The notes under the pieces are model-generated. The model saw only the letters and a list, made by a program, of their open reading frames with translations, did not search any database and was not told the DNA's origin. From Shewanella woodyi ATCC 51908 (GTDB taxonomy: Bacteria > Pseudomonadota > Gammaproteobacteria > Enterobacterales > Shewanellaceae): a stretch of DNA of 64,000 nt. The translations under genes and the position numbers were made by a program. The DNA lies in the NCBI RefSeq assembly GCF_000019525.1, contig NC_010506.1, positions 5,022,001 through 5,086,000 on the forward strand, in the 5' to 3' direction. Of the stretch, positions 18,472 to 27,485 are shown in pieces (position 1 is the stretch's first letter; every line of letters starts with the position of its first letter).

Positions 18472-19565
18472 AGCATTCCCAATATCTTACACTCAAGCTG
18501 CTCTTTGCAACCTTGCTACTTTCCGCTTGTAACAATCAGCCAAAGCTCAACACAATTGCCGACCCTGTTGTCACTATGATGACAATCAACGAAGTCGCCC
18601 CGTCCCCCCGAATGCAGTTTCCCGCCGTTGCGGCAGCTGCAGACAGATCTGAGCTGGCCTTTAGAGTCTCTGGGGAGATAACCCAAATTAACGTCAAACC
18701 CGGAGATATGGTTAAGAAAGATCAAGTGCTGGCATCTTTAGATACAACCGATTACCAACTCTCACTCGATGATGCAAAAACCCGTTATAAACTAGCTCAA
18801 AGTCAATTCAGCCGCGCCGCTAAATTAGTAAAAACAGGCTCATTGGCAAAATCACAATATGATGAGCTAAAAGCTCAGCGAGATATTGCCAAGGCAGATC
18901 ATGATCTAGCCGCCCTTAAATTGAGCTATACCAAACTGTTAGCTCCATTCGACGGCGTAGTATCTCGAGTCCCAGCCTTAGCTTTCGAAGTCGTTGGAGT
19001 AGGCCAAAGCATCATGAATATTCACAACATCTCCGATGTGGATATCAAGATTCAGGCAGCAGATATCATCTATGTTAATCACAGTAACCGAGAGTCAGAG
19101 GAAACCTTAGCGGAGGTCGACCCCCGTGTCGTACTAGATGATGGCAAAGAGTACCGTCTAACAATGAAGGAGTTCACCGTAGAGCCAGATCCCGTATCTG
19201 GTGCATTTATGGTGACGTTAACCATGCCAATGCCCAAAGACAGAATCATTCTTGATGGCATGAGCGTAGATGTGAACGCCAGTGGTGAAGGTTTACTTGC
19301 CTACAACGCAGGAGCGATGGAGATCCCAATTGAAGCAGTATTTAATGCCGACGGTGATTCTCTCGATGCAAGTGAGCAATATGTCTGGCTCTTAGATGAT
19401 GAGAATAGAGTTCATAAACAAAAAATAGAGGTAGAGAAACTGACACCAACAGGCATTAGAGTCACCAATGGGATCGCCAAGGGCGAGCGTTTGGTTACCT
19501 CTGGAGTCAACAAACTGGTCGATGGACAGCTGGTTATCATCAAGGGCGAGGAAAATAGATCATGA
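18468..19565 (+). CDS. RND efflux periplasmic adaptor lipoprotein (second of two)
   Basis: A second, divergent membrane-fusion protein of 365 residues with lipobox LLSAC. The lipoyl halves (FRVSGEITQINVKPGDMV and YTKLLAPFDGVVSRV) flank an alpha-hairpin. It overlaps both neighbours by 4 bp, so translation is coupled through the whole operon. Paired adaptors in front of one RND pump are known for systems such as VmeTUV in Vibrio and are thought to form mixed adaptor rings. No outer-membrane TolC-type gene is in the operon. Confidence 0.9.
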   Translation: MKHSQYLTLKLLFATLLLSACNNQPKLNTIADPVVTMMTINEVAPSPRMQFPAVAAAADRSELAFRVSGEITQINVKPGDMVKKDQVLASLDTTDYQLSLDDAKTRYKLAQSQFSRAAKLVKTGSLAKSQYDELKAQRDIAKADHDLAALKLSYTKLLAPFDGVVSRVPALAFEVVGVGQSIMNIHNISDVDIKIQAADIIYVNHSNRESEETLAEVDPRVVLDDGKEYRLTMKEFTVEPDPVSGAFMVTLTMPMPKDRIILDGMSVDVNASGEGLLAYNAGAMEIPIEAVFNADGDSLDASEQYVWLLDDENRVHKQKIEVEKLTPTGIRVTNGIAKGERLVTSGVNKLVDGQLVIIKGEENRS

Positions 19566-22500
19566 AACAGAATATCGCCACATACTTCATAAAAAACAGC
19601 GTAATAAGCTGGATGATGACACTGATTTTTCTTATTGGTGGCACAGTCTCATTCTTTGGCCTCGGAAGGTTGGAAGATCCCGCTTTTACCATTAAAGATG
19701 TCATGATCGTCACCGCTTATCCCGGGGCGACACCTCAACAGGTCGAAGAGGAGGTAAGCTACCCTCTAGAAAAAGCAGTCCAACAACTGGTCTATGTCGA
19801 CAAGGTACAGTCGATCTCAAGCCGAGGCCTGTCGCAAATAACCGTTAGCATGAAAAACAATTATGGCCCAGACGATCTCCCTCAGATCAAAGATGAGATG
19901 CGCCGTAAAGTCAATGACATCAAAGAGACTCTACCACCTGGGGTCAATACACCTCAGGTTTTAGATGATTTTGGTGATGTTTATGGCGTCCTACTTGCCG
20001 TCACTGGTGATGGTTACGCTTACTCAGAGCTCAAAGATTATGTCGACTACTTAAGGCGAGAACTTGAGCTCGTAGATGGCGTGGGCAAAGTACAGGTATC
20101 AGGCGTTCAACAGGAGCAGGTCTTTATCGAAATTTCGATGCAGCGGCTCAGTAACTTAGGGATCTCTCCTCAAACACTGTTTCAACTGCTCGAAACCCAG
20201 AATACTGTCACCAACGCCGGTGCAATCCGCATCGGTAGTGAATATATCCATATTCAAACCACAGGGGAGTTCCAGTCGGTACAGGAACTTGGCAACCTTA
20301 TCATCAACAACTCAGGTACTGAGGGGTTAATATACTTAAGAGATGTTGCTGATATTAAGAGAGGTTATCAGGAGGTCCCCTCTAATCTAGTGACCTACAA
20401 CAACAGACTCGCGCTCAACCTAGGGATCTCCTTTGCAAATGGAGTCAATGTTGTTGAGATAGGAAAAAGTGTCGATCGAAGGCTAGATGAGCTGAGAGAA
20501 TTTCAGCCCATAGGTATCGATATTGGCCGAGTTTACAATCAACCTTCTGAGGTCGATGGCTCTGTACAAGGCTTTGTCGTCAGTCTAGGTGAAGCCGTTG
20601 CGATCGTTATCGTAGTGCTTTTACTGTTTATGGGCTTAAGATCTGGCCTGTTGATCGGTTTAATTCTTCTATTAACCGTATTAGCCACCTTTATCTTTAT
20701 GCGGTATTTCAATATTGACCTGCAAAGGATCTCCCTTGGGGCACTGGTGATCGCATTGGGAATGCTGGTAGATAACGCCATTGTCGTCGTCGAAGGTATC
20801 TTAGTCGGCCTTAAAAAAGGTCGCACACGCTTAGAAGCTGCTTCCGATATCGTTACCCAAACACGTTGGCCTCTTCTGGGCGCAACCGTAATAGCCGTGA
20901 CAGCTTTTGCGCCTATTGGTCTATCGGATGATGCCACCGGTGAGTACTGTGGCACCTTATTCTCTGTGCTATTAATCTCACTAATGATGAGCTGGTTTAC
21001 CGCCATTACTCTGACGCCATTTTTCGCCAACCTATTTTTCAAAGAGGAGCCAGCAAGCGATAATGATCAAGAGTACGATCCCTATCAAGGTGTCATATTT
21101 GTCATCTATAAGCGCTTTTTAGAGCTCTGTATTCGCCGAGCTTATCTCACCTGTGCAGTGCTCATTGTCGCATTAGTCAGCTCAATCTATGGCTTTAGCT
21201 TTATCAAACAGGCTTTCTTCCCCTCCTCCACCACTCCAATGTTTATTGTCGATATCTGGATGCCAGAAGGCACAGATATCCATGCGACATCGGAGAAACT
21301 GGCTGAGCTAGAAAACTGGATGCTAAAGCAAGATGAGATCGAATATGTCACCACCAGCTCTGGTGCGGGTAATCAGCGATTTATGCTGACCTATACGCCG
21401 GAAAAAAGTTACTCGGCCTACGGTGAGCTTATTGTCCGCACAGACAGTTATCAGAGTGTCTTACCTAACATGGAAAAGATACGTACAGAAATGAACAAGA
21501 ACCATCCAGAGATTCAATACAAACTCAAACGGGTGGAATTAGGTCCATCAGCGGGCTCTAAAATTGAAGCGAGAATTATTGGTTCAGATCCACAAGTTTT
21601 ACGCACCATAGCGGCGCAATATGCCGCCGTGATCAAAGCCGATCCTCAAGCTGTTAATATTCGTCATGACTGGCGTGAGCGTACTAAGTTAATTGAGCCT
21701 CAATTTAACGAGAGTCAAGCCAGACGTTACGGCATTACTAAGCAAGATGTCGATAACCTGCTAGAGATGACCTTTTCTGGGCGCTCAGTAGGGCTATATC
21801 GAGACGGTACCTTGCTAATGCCTATTGTTGCTAGGCTACCTCAAGAGGAGAGAGTCGATGTAAATACTATCGAGGGAATTAAGATCTGGAGCCCATCGCT
21901 GCAACAGTATGTTCCTCTGCAACAGGTCACACTAGGTTACACCATGGCCTGGGAAGATCCCATCATAGTGCGTAAAAACAGAAAACGTATGTTAACAGTA
22001 GCCGCAGATCCCGATCCTCTTGGCGACGAGACCGCCGCCAGCTTACAGGCAAGGATCCAGCCTCTGATCGAGCAGATAGAGCTTCCAAAGGGATACTCTC
22101 TGGAGTGGGGCGGTGAATATGAGTCTTCAGGAGATGCACAAGCATCTCTATTCAGCTCGCTGCCTATGGGTTATCTGTTTATGTTTTTAGTCACCATATT
22201 GCTATTTAACTCGGTCAAAGACTCGTTAATTGTCTGGATGACTGTCCCATTGGCGATTATCGGTGGTACTGCTGGCCTTCTGGCACTCAATACACCATTT
22301 GGGTTTATGGCGCTGCTGGGATTCCTTAGCCTAACAGGGATGTTGATTAAAAACGGCATAGTCTTAGTCGATCAGATCAATATCGAGCTCAAAGAGGGTA
22401 AAGACGCCTATCAAGCTGTTGTCGATGCAGCGGTGAGCCGTGTTAGACCAGTGTGTATGGCAGCCATCACTACCATACTGGGTTTGCTGCCACTGCTCCC

Positions 22501-22627
22501 TGATGTGTTTTTCCGTCCCATGGCGGTCACCATCATGTTCGGTCTTGGCTTCGCAACGGTCCTAACATTGATCGCCGTCCCGGTGTTTTATCGCTTAGTT
22601 TACAGGGTGGAATGCCCAACGAACTAA
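19562..22627 (+). CDS. RND family efflux transporter, inner-membrane pump
   Basis: This 1021-residue protein has the AcrB-like layout: TM1, a large periplasmic domain, TM2-7, a second periplasmic domain and TM8-12. TM4 carries GMLVDNAIVVVEGIL, with a typical proton-relay Asp. The gene-family length is about 1020-1050. It would export hydrophobic or amphiphilic compounds driven by protons; the substrate cannot be read from sequence. It is the last gene of the operon and is followed by a terminator shared with the tRNA-Leu on the other strand. Confidence 0.93.
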   Translation: MKQNIATYFIKNSVISWMMTLIFLIGGTVSFFGLGRLEDPAFTIKDVMIVTAYPGATPQQVEEEVSYPLEKAVQQLVYVDKVQSISSRGLSQITVSMKNNYGPDDLPQIKDEMRRKVNDIKETLPPGVNTPQVLDDFGDVYGVLLAVTGDGYAYSELKDYVDYLRRELELVDGVGKVQVSGVQQEQVFIEISMQRLSNLGISPQTLFQLLETQNTVTNAGAIRIGSEYIHIQTTGEFQSVQELGNLIINNSGTEGLIYLRDVADIKRGYQEVPSNLVTYNNRLALNLGISFANGVNVVEIGKSVDRRLDELREFQPIGIDIGRVYNQPSEVDGSVQGFVVSLGEAVAIVIVVLLLFMGLRSGLLIGLILLLTVLATFIFMRYFNIDLQRISLGALVIALGMLVDNAIVVVEGILVGLKKGRTRLEAASDIVTQTRWPLLGATVIAVTAFAPIGLSDDATGEYCGTLFSVLLISLMMSWFTAITLTPFFANLFFKEEPASDNDQEYDPYQGVIFVIYKRFLELCIRRAYLTCAVLIVALVSSIYGFSFIKQAFFPSSTTPMFIVDIWMPEGTDIHATSEKLAELENWMLKQDEIEYVTTSSGAGNQRFMLTYTPEKSYSAYGELIVRTDSYQSVLPNMEKIRTEMNKNHPEIQYKLKRVELGPSAGSKIEARIIGSDPQVLRTIAAQYAAVIKADPQAVNIRHDWRERTKLIEPQFNESQARRYGITKQDVDNLLEMTFSGRSVGLYRDGTLLMPIVARLPQEERVDVNTIEGIKIWSPSLQQYVPLQQVTLGYTMAWEDPIIVRKNRKRMLTVAADPDPLGDETAASLQARIQPLIEQIELPKGYSLEWGGEYESSGDAQASLFSSLPMGYLFMFLVTILLFNSVKDSLIVWMTVPLAIIGGTAGLLALNTPFGFMALLGFLSLTGMLIKNGIVLVDQINIELKEGKDAYQAVVDAAVSRVRPVCMAAITTILGLLPLLPDVFFRPMAVTIMFGLGFATVLTLIAVPVFYRLVYRVECPTN

Positions 22628-22789
22628 TCACAATAAGCTTTGGCCTAGGCTGGCACGAATATCTCGCTTCCCGAATATTTGTGCTGGCCTTTTGTGACTC
22701 AGTAACAGACATTGAGCATTTCGATAAGACAGGGAAAACCCAATACGAGGGAGAGGAGAAATAGAAAAAATTGATCATCATTCAGGCAT

Positions 22790-22816
22790 AAAAAAACCTG
22801 CTCGAGGGCAGGCTTT
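22790..22816. terminator. Bidirectional terminator between RND operon and tRNA-Leu
   Basis: ACCTGC-TCGAGG-GCAGGC has an A-run on the left and TTTT on the right. It ends tRNA-Leu transcription on the minus strand and can also stop the RND transcript on the plus strand. Confidence 0.75.
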
Positions 22817-22827
22817 TCTATTTTAAT

Positions 22828-22912
22828 TGGTACCGGAGGACGGACTTGAACCGTCACGCTCGAAAGCAACGGATTTTGAATCCGTCGTGTCTACCAATTC
22901 CACCACACCGGC
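22828..22912 (-). tRNA. tRNA-Leu (CAA anticodon)
   Basis: This 85-nt gene begins GCCGGTGTGG and ends GGTACCA, with the CCA encoded. The anticodon arm is ACGGA-TTCAAAA-TCCGT, giving CAA. The long variable arm (class II) and the T-arm GGTTCAAGTCC are typical of tRNA-Leu. A G:T first acceptor pair is also seen in E. coli tRNA-Leu genes. Confidence 0.95.
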
Positions 22913-23267
22913 ATCATTAAATAGACTTACTAATATCCTGAGGAGCTCAGTAAGTGATGGCGATTATACCTTTGCCGCCGATAATGGCAAGCCTTTAAAA
23001 GCCATAAATATACTAACTGAGTACTTTTCACTCTTATAACTTGCCGTTTGCTTATAACATAAGCTCAATGCTTATCTGGCATACCTAAAAAGCAAAACGC
23101 TAACATCAGCTATCTGTAACAACTCAAACACGATCAAGCTCAAACTTTTAGCAATAACCACCCAAGCCATTAACTATTCCATTGGTTTTATTGATCGAGA
23201 TCAGCTTACACAGGCTTAAACAAAGCTAATTTAGAGAAAAGCGAATATTTTGAAAGAGGACTTCACC
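22913..23267. other. Intergenic region between tRNA-Leu and the DUF3149 gene
   Basis: 355 bp. It should contain the tRNA-Leu promoter (minus strand) and the promoter of the DUF3149 gene (plus strand). An FNR/EtrA-like box lies at 23191-23204. No other gene is visible. Confidence 0.5.
23191..23204 (+). promoter_or_regulatory. FNR/EtrA-like binding site
   Basis: TTGATCGAGATCAG matches the FNR consensus TTGAT-N4-ATCAA at 9 of 10 defined positions. It lies 63 bp upstream of the DUF3149 start. EtrA is the Shewanella FNR homologue. This suggests oxygen-linked control, to be tested. Confidence 0.5.
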
Positions 23268-23396
23268 ATGGCTTTCTGGCTAGATCTAATGTTTGGTAAT
23301 CCCATAGGGCTTCTATCTATGATAGTTATCTTCTGCACTATAGGGATAATGTCATATTTGATGTGGATGTTTATTCAAAAGTCCAAACCTGAATAG
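23268..23396 (+). CDS. DUF3149 small membrane protein (42 aa)
   Basis: A short gene: ATG 23268, preceded by AGAGGA at 7-nt spacing, and TAG at 23396. The protein begins MAFWLDLMFGNPIGLLSM and is mostly one TM helix (about residues 13-36) with a charged tail QKSKPE. The LMFGNPIGLLS start and length match the DUF3149 family of small gammaproteobacterial membrane proteins of unknown function. An FNR-like box upstream and terminators downstream make it a stand-alone unit. Confidence 0.85.
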   Translation: MAFWLDLMFGNPIGLLSMIVIFCTIGIMSYLMWMFIQKSKPE

Positions 23397-23405
23397 TTTT
23401 CGATG

Positions 23406-23430
23406 AAAAAGCGTAGCCAATTCGCTTTTT
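23406..23430 (+). terminator. Terminator of the DUF3149 gene
   Basis: AAAAAGCG-TAGCCAATT-CGCTTTTT starts 9 bp after the stop and ends in T5. The A-tract on the left makes it potentially bidirectional. Confidence 0.75.
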
Positions 23431-23440
23431 CTAATGCAAA

Positions 23441-23473
23441 GGGGCCCTGCAATTAGCAAGAGCCCCTATTTTT
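23441..23473. terminator. Second hairpin terminator
   Basis: GGGGC pairs with GCCCC across a 16-nt loop, followed by TATTTTT. It is a second stop in tandem, between the DUF3149 gene and the converging SieB-like gene. Confidence 0.55.
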
Positions 23474-23504
23474 ATGTCAGTTTTACTTCAAAGCTTCATC
23501 AATA

Positions 23505-24158
23505 TTAAGCAGCGTGCTTACGCGGGCTAACCATATTGTTTGCAAAAGTAGGTCTGGCCTTTATCAAGTTTTGCATCTCCTCCTGACTAGGCTCGCCCAC
23601 TGGCAGTCTCAATACCTGACGATTCAGGTAGGTTCTAGCCCGCATAGAGATCTTATAGTCTGCTGTAGGGCCTTGAATGGCGTAATGCTTCTGATTACCT
23701 AAGCTTTCAATGATATTCGCTGCCAAGAGGCTTTTAACTGCAGGCTCACCTTGAGGTAAGGTTAATATGGTTTCACCTTGAAGAAAAAACTCCCTTAATA
23801 GCGCACGTTCTGCTGGATCTAACAATCTCACTTTCTCTTCAATCACTTCAATGATACGTTTACCTTTAAGGTATGTAATTGCTTCATCAAGAAAGTAGTT
23901 CAATACCTGAGTTAGCAGGTATGCGACACCGATAATGAGGCCCAAACCAATAAAGTGTGCATTAGCCGTCACTGCAGTATCGAGATTTAGCATCTGCAAT
24001 AGAGATTTCGGCATAAAAAGAAGCGCACCACTCACTATCGCCAACCATAACATTAGATTAAAGCTCAGCTGTTTAGAGCTTAATTGCTTAACATTTTTAG
24101 ATTTAAGTACCTGCATATACAGACCTAGTGTCAATAAACTGAACAGGCCTAAATCCAA
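23505..24158 (-). CDS. SieB-like two-helix membrane protein
   Basis: This 217-residue protein has two TM helices near the N-terminus (about 33-52 and 68-88), then a cytoplasmic region with LDPAERALLREFFLQGETIL and a small domain ending in MRARTYLNRQVL. The layout resembles the superinfection-exclusion SieB family (two TMs, then an L...E..LLREF motif). The annotated start is a TTG at 24158 without a clear ribosome site; ATG 24116 (202 residues) has AGG about 8 nt upstream and is a good alternative. The family name comes from phage P22/lambda, but no phage genes are near, and chromosomal members may serve another purpose. Confidence 0.6.
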   Translation of the reverse strand: MDLGLFSLLTLGLYMQVLKSKNVKQLSSKQLSFNLMLWLAIVSGALLFMPKSLLQMLNLDTAVTANAHFIGLGLIIGVAYLLTQVLNYFLDEAITYLKGKRIIEVIEEKVRLLDPAERALLREFFLQGETILTLPQGEPAVKSLLAANIIESLGNQKHYAIQGPTADYKISMRARTYLNRQVLRLPVGEPSQEEMQNLIKARPTFANNMVSPRKHAA

Positions 24159-24351
24159 GCAATATTGGTGCCATAAATATCAATTAATATAAGATTGACA
24201 ATATTTCTACTTTTTTATTTGTTTATAACAGATTGAAAGCAACGTTAAGCGAATTATCCGTCTATGCTTATAACAATAAAAATTCGCACATTCTAAGCAG
24301 TTGTGAAATATTGAGCTAAGAGATCTCTTTCAAAGCGCAAGAAAAGGATTA

Positions 24352-25992
24352 ATGCAGAAATTCACTGGCCAGCTAATTCATAGCCCTATGGGTTTTAAGC
24401 TAACGCTATCAATTATTATTTTTAGCTCGTTAATCACCATATTAACAACTGGCTTTCAACTCGTAAGTGACTATAAAAGCGATGTCGATAGGATCGACCG
24501 ACAATTTGACAACATAGAGAAAGTGAACCTAGATGTGTTAGCTGCTAGCATCTGGGTGATAGATGAGCGTCTTATCAACACTCAACTTCATGGCCTTATT
24601 CAGCTTCCCGACATCACCTATATCTCAATCAATGATGATAGCGGTCAGGAATGGATTGAAGGAGAGCCATCACTGGAAAATACGATAGAGAGAACCTTTG
24701 ATCTCTCGTACCGCTCTGGAAATGAGCAGATCCCTGTAGGTACTCTTCTTATTCAAGCAGACCTCAAAGCTGTGTATGACAAGCTGTTAGATCGCGCCAT
24801 TATTATCTTACTCACTAATGCGATAAAAACCTCTATTGTCGCTGGATTCATACTCTTCCTTATCTGGTATATGGTTACCCGTCATCTGCACCGTTTAAGC
24901 CAGTACTGTCAAAATATCGACCTTGATTCCCCTTTCGAACCATTAAGTTTCGAGCAAAGCGAAAATAAGAATGATGAGTTTCGTCAAGTTTCCCTCGCCA
25001 TTAACACCATGCAGCAACAGTTAAGGGCCTCCTTCTCCGATATCAAGCGTTCTAAACAGGAGCTGCAAGATGCCCTCACAGATAGAGAAAGGTTATTAGC
25101 ACTGGAAACCAGCTATAAAGAGGAGCTTTCTAGTCAGGTTAAGGAAAAAACTCAAGAACTTGAGCAATCGGTTTTAGTTTTAAAACGCGCACAAGAGGTG
25201 TTAGTTGAGCAGGAGAAGATGGCGGCGCTCGGTGGCCTAGTCTCCGGAGTTGCTCATGAGATAAACACTCCCATAGGAATATGCTTAACGGCCGCCAGCT
25301 CACAACTTAATCATATCGATGAACTGATAAAAGTCATTCACAGTGAACATGCCACCTTAGAGGAGTTAAACTCTATTCTAGAGGAGCATCAGGTAAGTTG
25401 TGAGCTCATTGTCAACAACATTACCCGTGCTAGCAGCCTCATTCAAAAATTCAAAACAGTGGCGGCTCAACAGAGTCAGGAGGAGAAGCGCAGCTTTAAT
25501 CTCCAACAAGAACTGGTAGATAGCCATGAATCAGTCAAAGTGCTGTTTCCCGAAATTAAGGTAGAGCTCCAACTGGATCTGAACCCAGCTCTCTGCATTA
25601 AAACGAACCATAACCTGCTAAAGCAGATCATCACCAATGTTCTTTCTAATGCTTACTCGCATGCCTTTAAGCATGTTGACACGCCTGTGATTAATATTAA
25701 GGCCCAACTGGATGATCAGCAGCTTAATATCTTTATTCAGGACAATGGCTCTGGTATCAATGAAGAGGATTCAACTCGTATTTTTGAACCTTTCTTTACC
25801 ACATCACGACATAAAGGTGGGACAGGCTTGGGTCTGTCCGCAGCCTTTAATGCAACCACTTTACTTAAAGGTGGCATTAAATTGGTCAAGAACTCTGAAT
25901 TAGGCGGAGCCTGTTTCCATATTGATTTCCCCGTGGATGAGGGAGAAGAGGAACAAGTTGACTCAGATATCTTTTTCGAAAACTTAGATTAG
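24352..25992 (+). CDS. Orphan membrane sensor histidine kinase
   Basis: This 546-residue protein has TM1 about 18-38, a periplasmic sensor region about 39-150, TM2 about 153-177, a HAMP-like stretch, a long coiled coil (about 220-285), and the kinase core. The H-box is GLVSGVAHEINTP with His302. The N-box is NVLSNAYSHAF, and the G-boxes are DNGSGI and GGTGLGLS. No response regulator gene is adjacent, so its partner is elsewhere. A good ribosome site (AAGGA) precedes the ATG. The C-terminal tail is very acidic. Confidence 0.9.
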   Translation: MQKFTGQLIHSPMGFKLTLSIIIFSSLITILTTGFQLVSDYKSDVDRIDRQFDNIEKVNLDVLAASIWVIDERLINTQLHGLIQLPDITYISINDDSGQEWIEGEPSLENTIERTFDLSYRSGNEQIPVGTLLIQADLKAVYDKLLDRAIIILLTNAIKTSIVAGFILFLIWYMVTRHLHRLSQYCQNIDLDSPFEPLSFEQSENKNDEFRQVSLAINTMQQQLRASFSDIKRSKQELQDALTDRERLLALETSYKEELSSQVKEKTQELEQSVLVLKRAQEVLVEQEKMAALGGLVSGVAHEINTPIGICLTAASSQLNHIDELIKVIHSEHATLEELNSILEEHQVSCELIVNNITRASSLIQKFKTVAAQQSQEEKRSFNLQQELVDSHESVKVLFPEIKVELQLDLNPALCIKTNHNLLKQIITNVLSNAYSHAFKHVDTPVINIKAQLDDQQLNIFIQDNGSGINEEDSTRIFEPFFTTSRHKGGTGLGLSAAFNATTLLKGGIKLVKNSELGGACFHIDFPVDEGEEEQVDSDIFFENLD

Positions 25993-26002
25993 TACCAAAC
26001 AC

Positions 26003-26033
26003 AAGCCCTACTCATAGCATTAAAGTAGGGCTT
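26003..26033. terminator. Convergent hairpin between histidine kinase and pepT
   Basis: AAGCCCTAC pairs with GTAGGGCTT (9 bp) across a 13-nt loop between two converging genes. T-runs are poor, so strength is uncertain. Confidence 0.55.
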
Positions 26034-26043
26034 AACAAGATGA

Positions 26044-27276
26044 CTAACGATTCAAATACTTTTCACAAGTTAATGAGCAGATAGCTAAGATAACCCCAGC
26101 CGCCTTCTCCATAGATTCAACACAAATATATTCATGTTTCCCATGAAAGTTATGCCCACCGGTAAAGATGTTCGGACAAGGTAGCGCCATATAGGAAAGC
26201 CTAGCTCCATCGGTACCGCCTCTGATAGGCTTAACTAACGGCGTGATACCTTGTGAGGTTATCGCCTCTTTAGCAATATCGACAACATGCGGGTGAGGGA
26301 TAATCTGCTCCTTCATATTAAAATAACTGTCTGTTATCTCAATCTCTAAGCTGCCCACCACCAGATCAGCGTTATAACTGTTTACCCGCTCTGTTAGCCA
26401 GCGCTTTCTTTGTTCGAAAATATCGATATCGAAATCCCGAATAAGGTAAGTTAATTCAGCTTCCTCTGTTTGTCCTTGCATATTCACAAGATGGAAGAAA
26501 CCATCATAGTCCTTACTGCCTTCTGGTGTATCTTGCAGAGGCATTTTAGCGTGAAAACGCGCCGCCATGGTCTGCGCATTCACCATCACACCGTAGGCTG
26601 TCCCTGGGTGACAGTTATTACCTTTAGCCCGGATCACTGCCGTTGCAGCATTAAAATTCTCGTACTCAAGCTCCCCTAACTCCCCACCATCTATGGTATA
26701 TGCCCACTGTGCACCAAAGCCCGGAACATCAAAGTGACCGGCTCCTCGACCTATCTCTTCATCCGGTGTAAAACAGAGTCGAATCTCTCCGTGAGGGATC
26801 TCAGGATGCTCAATAAGATGAGCTAGGGCTGTAATAATTTCGGCTATTCCAGCCTTATCATCGCCACCTAACAGAGTGGTTCCATCTGTAGTGATAAGGG
26901 TTTGGCCAACATAATTAAGCAGACTTGGAAACTGCTCAGTACTCAGTAGATCACTGTCACCCAGCAGAATATCTTCCCCGTCGTAGTTTTCAATAATTTG
27001 CGGAGTTATATTAGCGCCGCAGAAGTCAGGAGCTGTATCAAGGTGAGCGATAAAGCCAATACAGGGCACGCCATCAACTGTTTTTGGAACACTCGCAGTC
27101 AAATAACCTAAATGGCTTAACTCAACGCGCTCAAACCCAAGCTGTTCAAGTTCCTGCTTTAAAATAACAGCAAATTCAAGCTGCGAGTCACTGCTCGGAG
27201 AGCGAGTATTACTAGCCTTAGACTGAGTATCAATCTTTATATAACGTAGAAAACGCGTTAATAATGCTTGTCTCAT
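26044..27276 (-). CDS. pepT: Peptidase T (tripeptidase)
   Basis: This 410-residue M20B aminopeptidase removes the N-terminal residue from tripeptides. It has HLDTAPDF (zinc ligand His and Asp), LLGGDDKAGIAEI (bridging Asp), FTPDEEIGRG (catalytic Glu and ligand Glu) and GGTDGARLSYM near the C-terminus. Length and start (MRQALLTRFLRYIKIDTQS) agree with E. coli PepT. Confidence 0.96.
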   Translation of the reverse strand: MRQALLTRFLRYIKIDTQSKASNTRSPSSDSQLEFAVILKQELEQLGFERVELSHLGYLTASVPKTVDGVPCIGFIAHLDTAPDFCGANITPQIIENYDGEDILLGDSDLLSTEQFPSLLNYVGQTLITTDGTTLLGGDDKAGIAEIITALAHLIEHPEIPHGEIRLCFTPDEEIGRGAGHFDVPGFGAQWAYTIDGGELGELEYENFNAATAVIRAKGNNCHPGTAYGVMVNAQTMAARFHAKMPLQDTPEGSKDYDGFFHLVNMQGQTEEAELTYLIRDFDIDIFEQRKRWLTERVNSYNADLVVGSLEIEITDSYFNMKEQIIPHPHVVDIAKEAITSQGITPLVKPIRGGTDGARLSYMALPCPNIFTGGHNFHGKHEYICVESMEKAAGVILAICSLTCEKYLNR

Positions 27277-27485
27277 AACGGGGTGACCTAAAGTAAAAAG
27301 TGGCCAGATTCTAACAAGGCAGTCATCACAATCATTAGACCTAAATCAAAGTTTGCAGGATTTAAAGTGTGAGCGGAGTAAAAAGGATTAAGGTTCCCCC
27401 CTAAATAAAGAGGTAAATAATGAGGTAAATAAGCTAGCGTAACCCAAACAATAAATTACGCTATTACCTTGATTGGTGTTAATTA

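Noticed and set aside
20539..21042. Long minus-strand frame (167 codons) inside the RND pump gene
   Set aside because: It is antisense to a well-conserved TM region and is rich in Thr/Ile/Arg as expected for such shadows.
22827..23039. Plus-strand frame of 70 codons across tRNA-Leu
   Set aside because: It is the reverse complement of the tRNA and its flank; no ribosome site.
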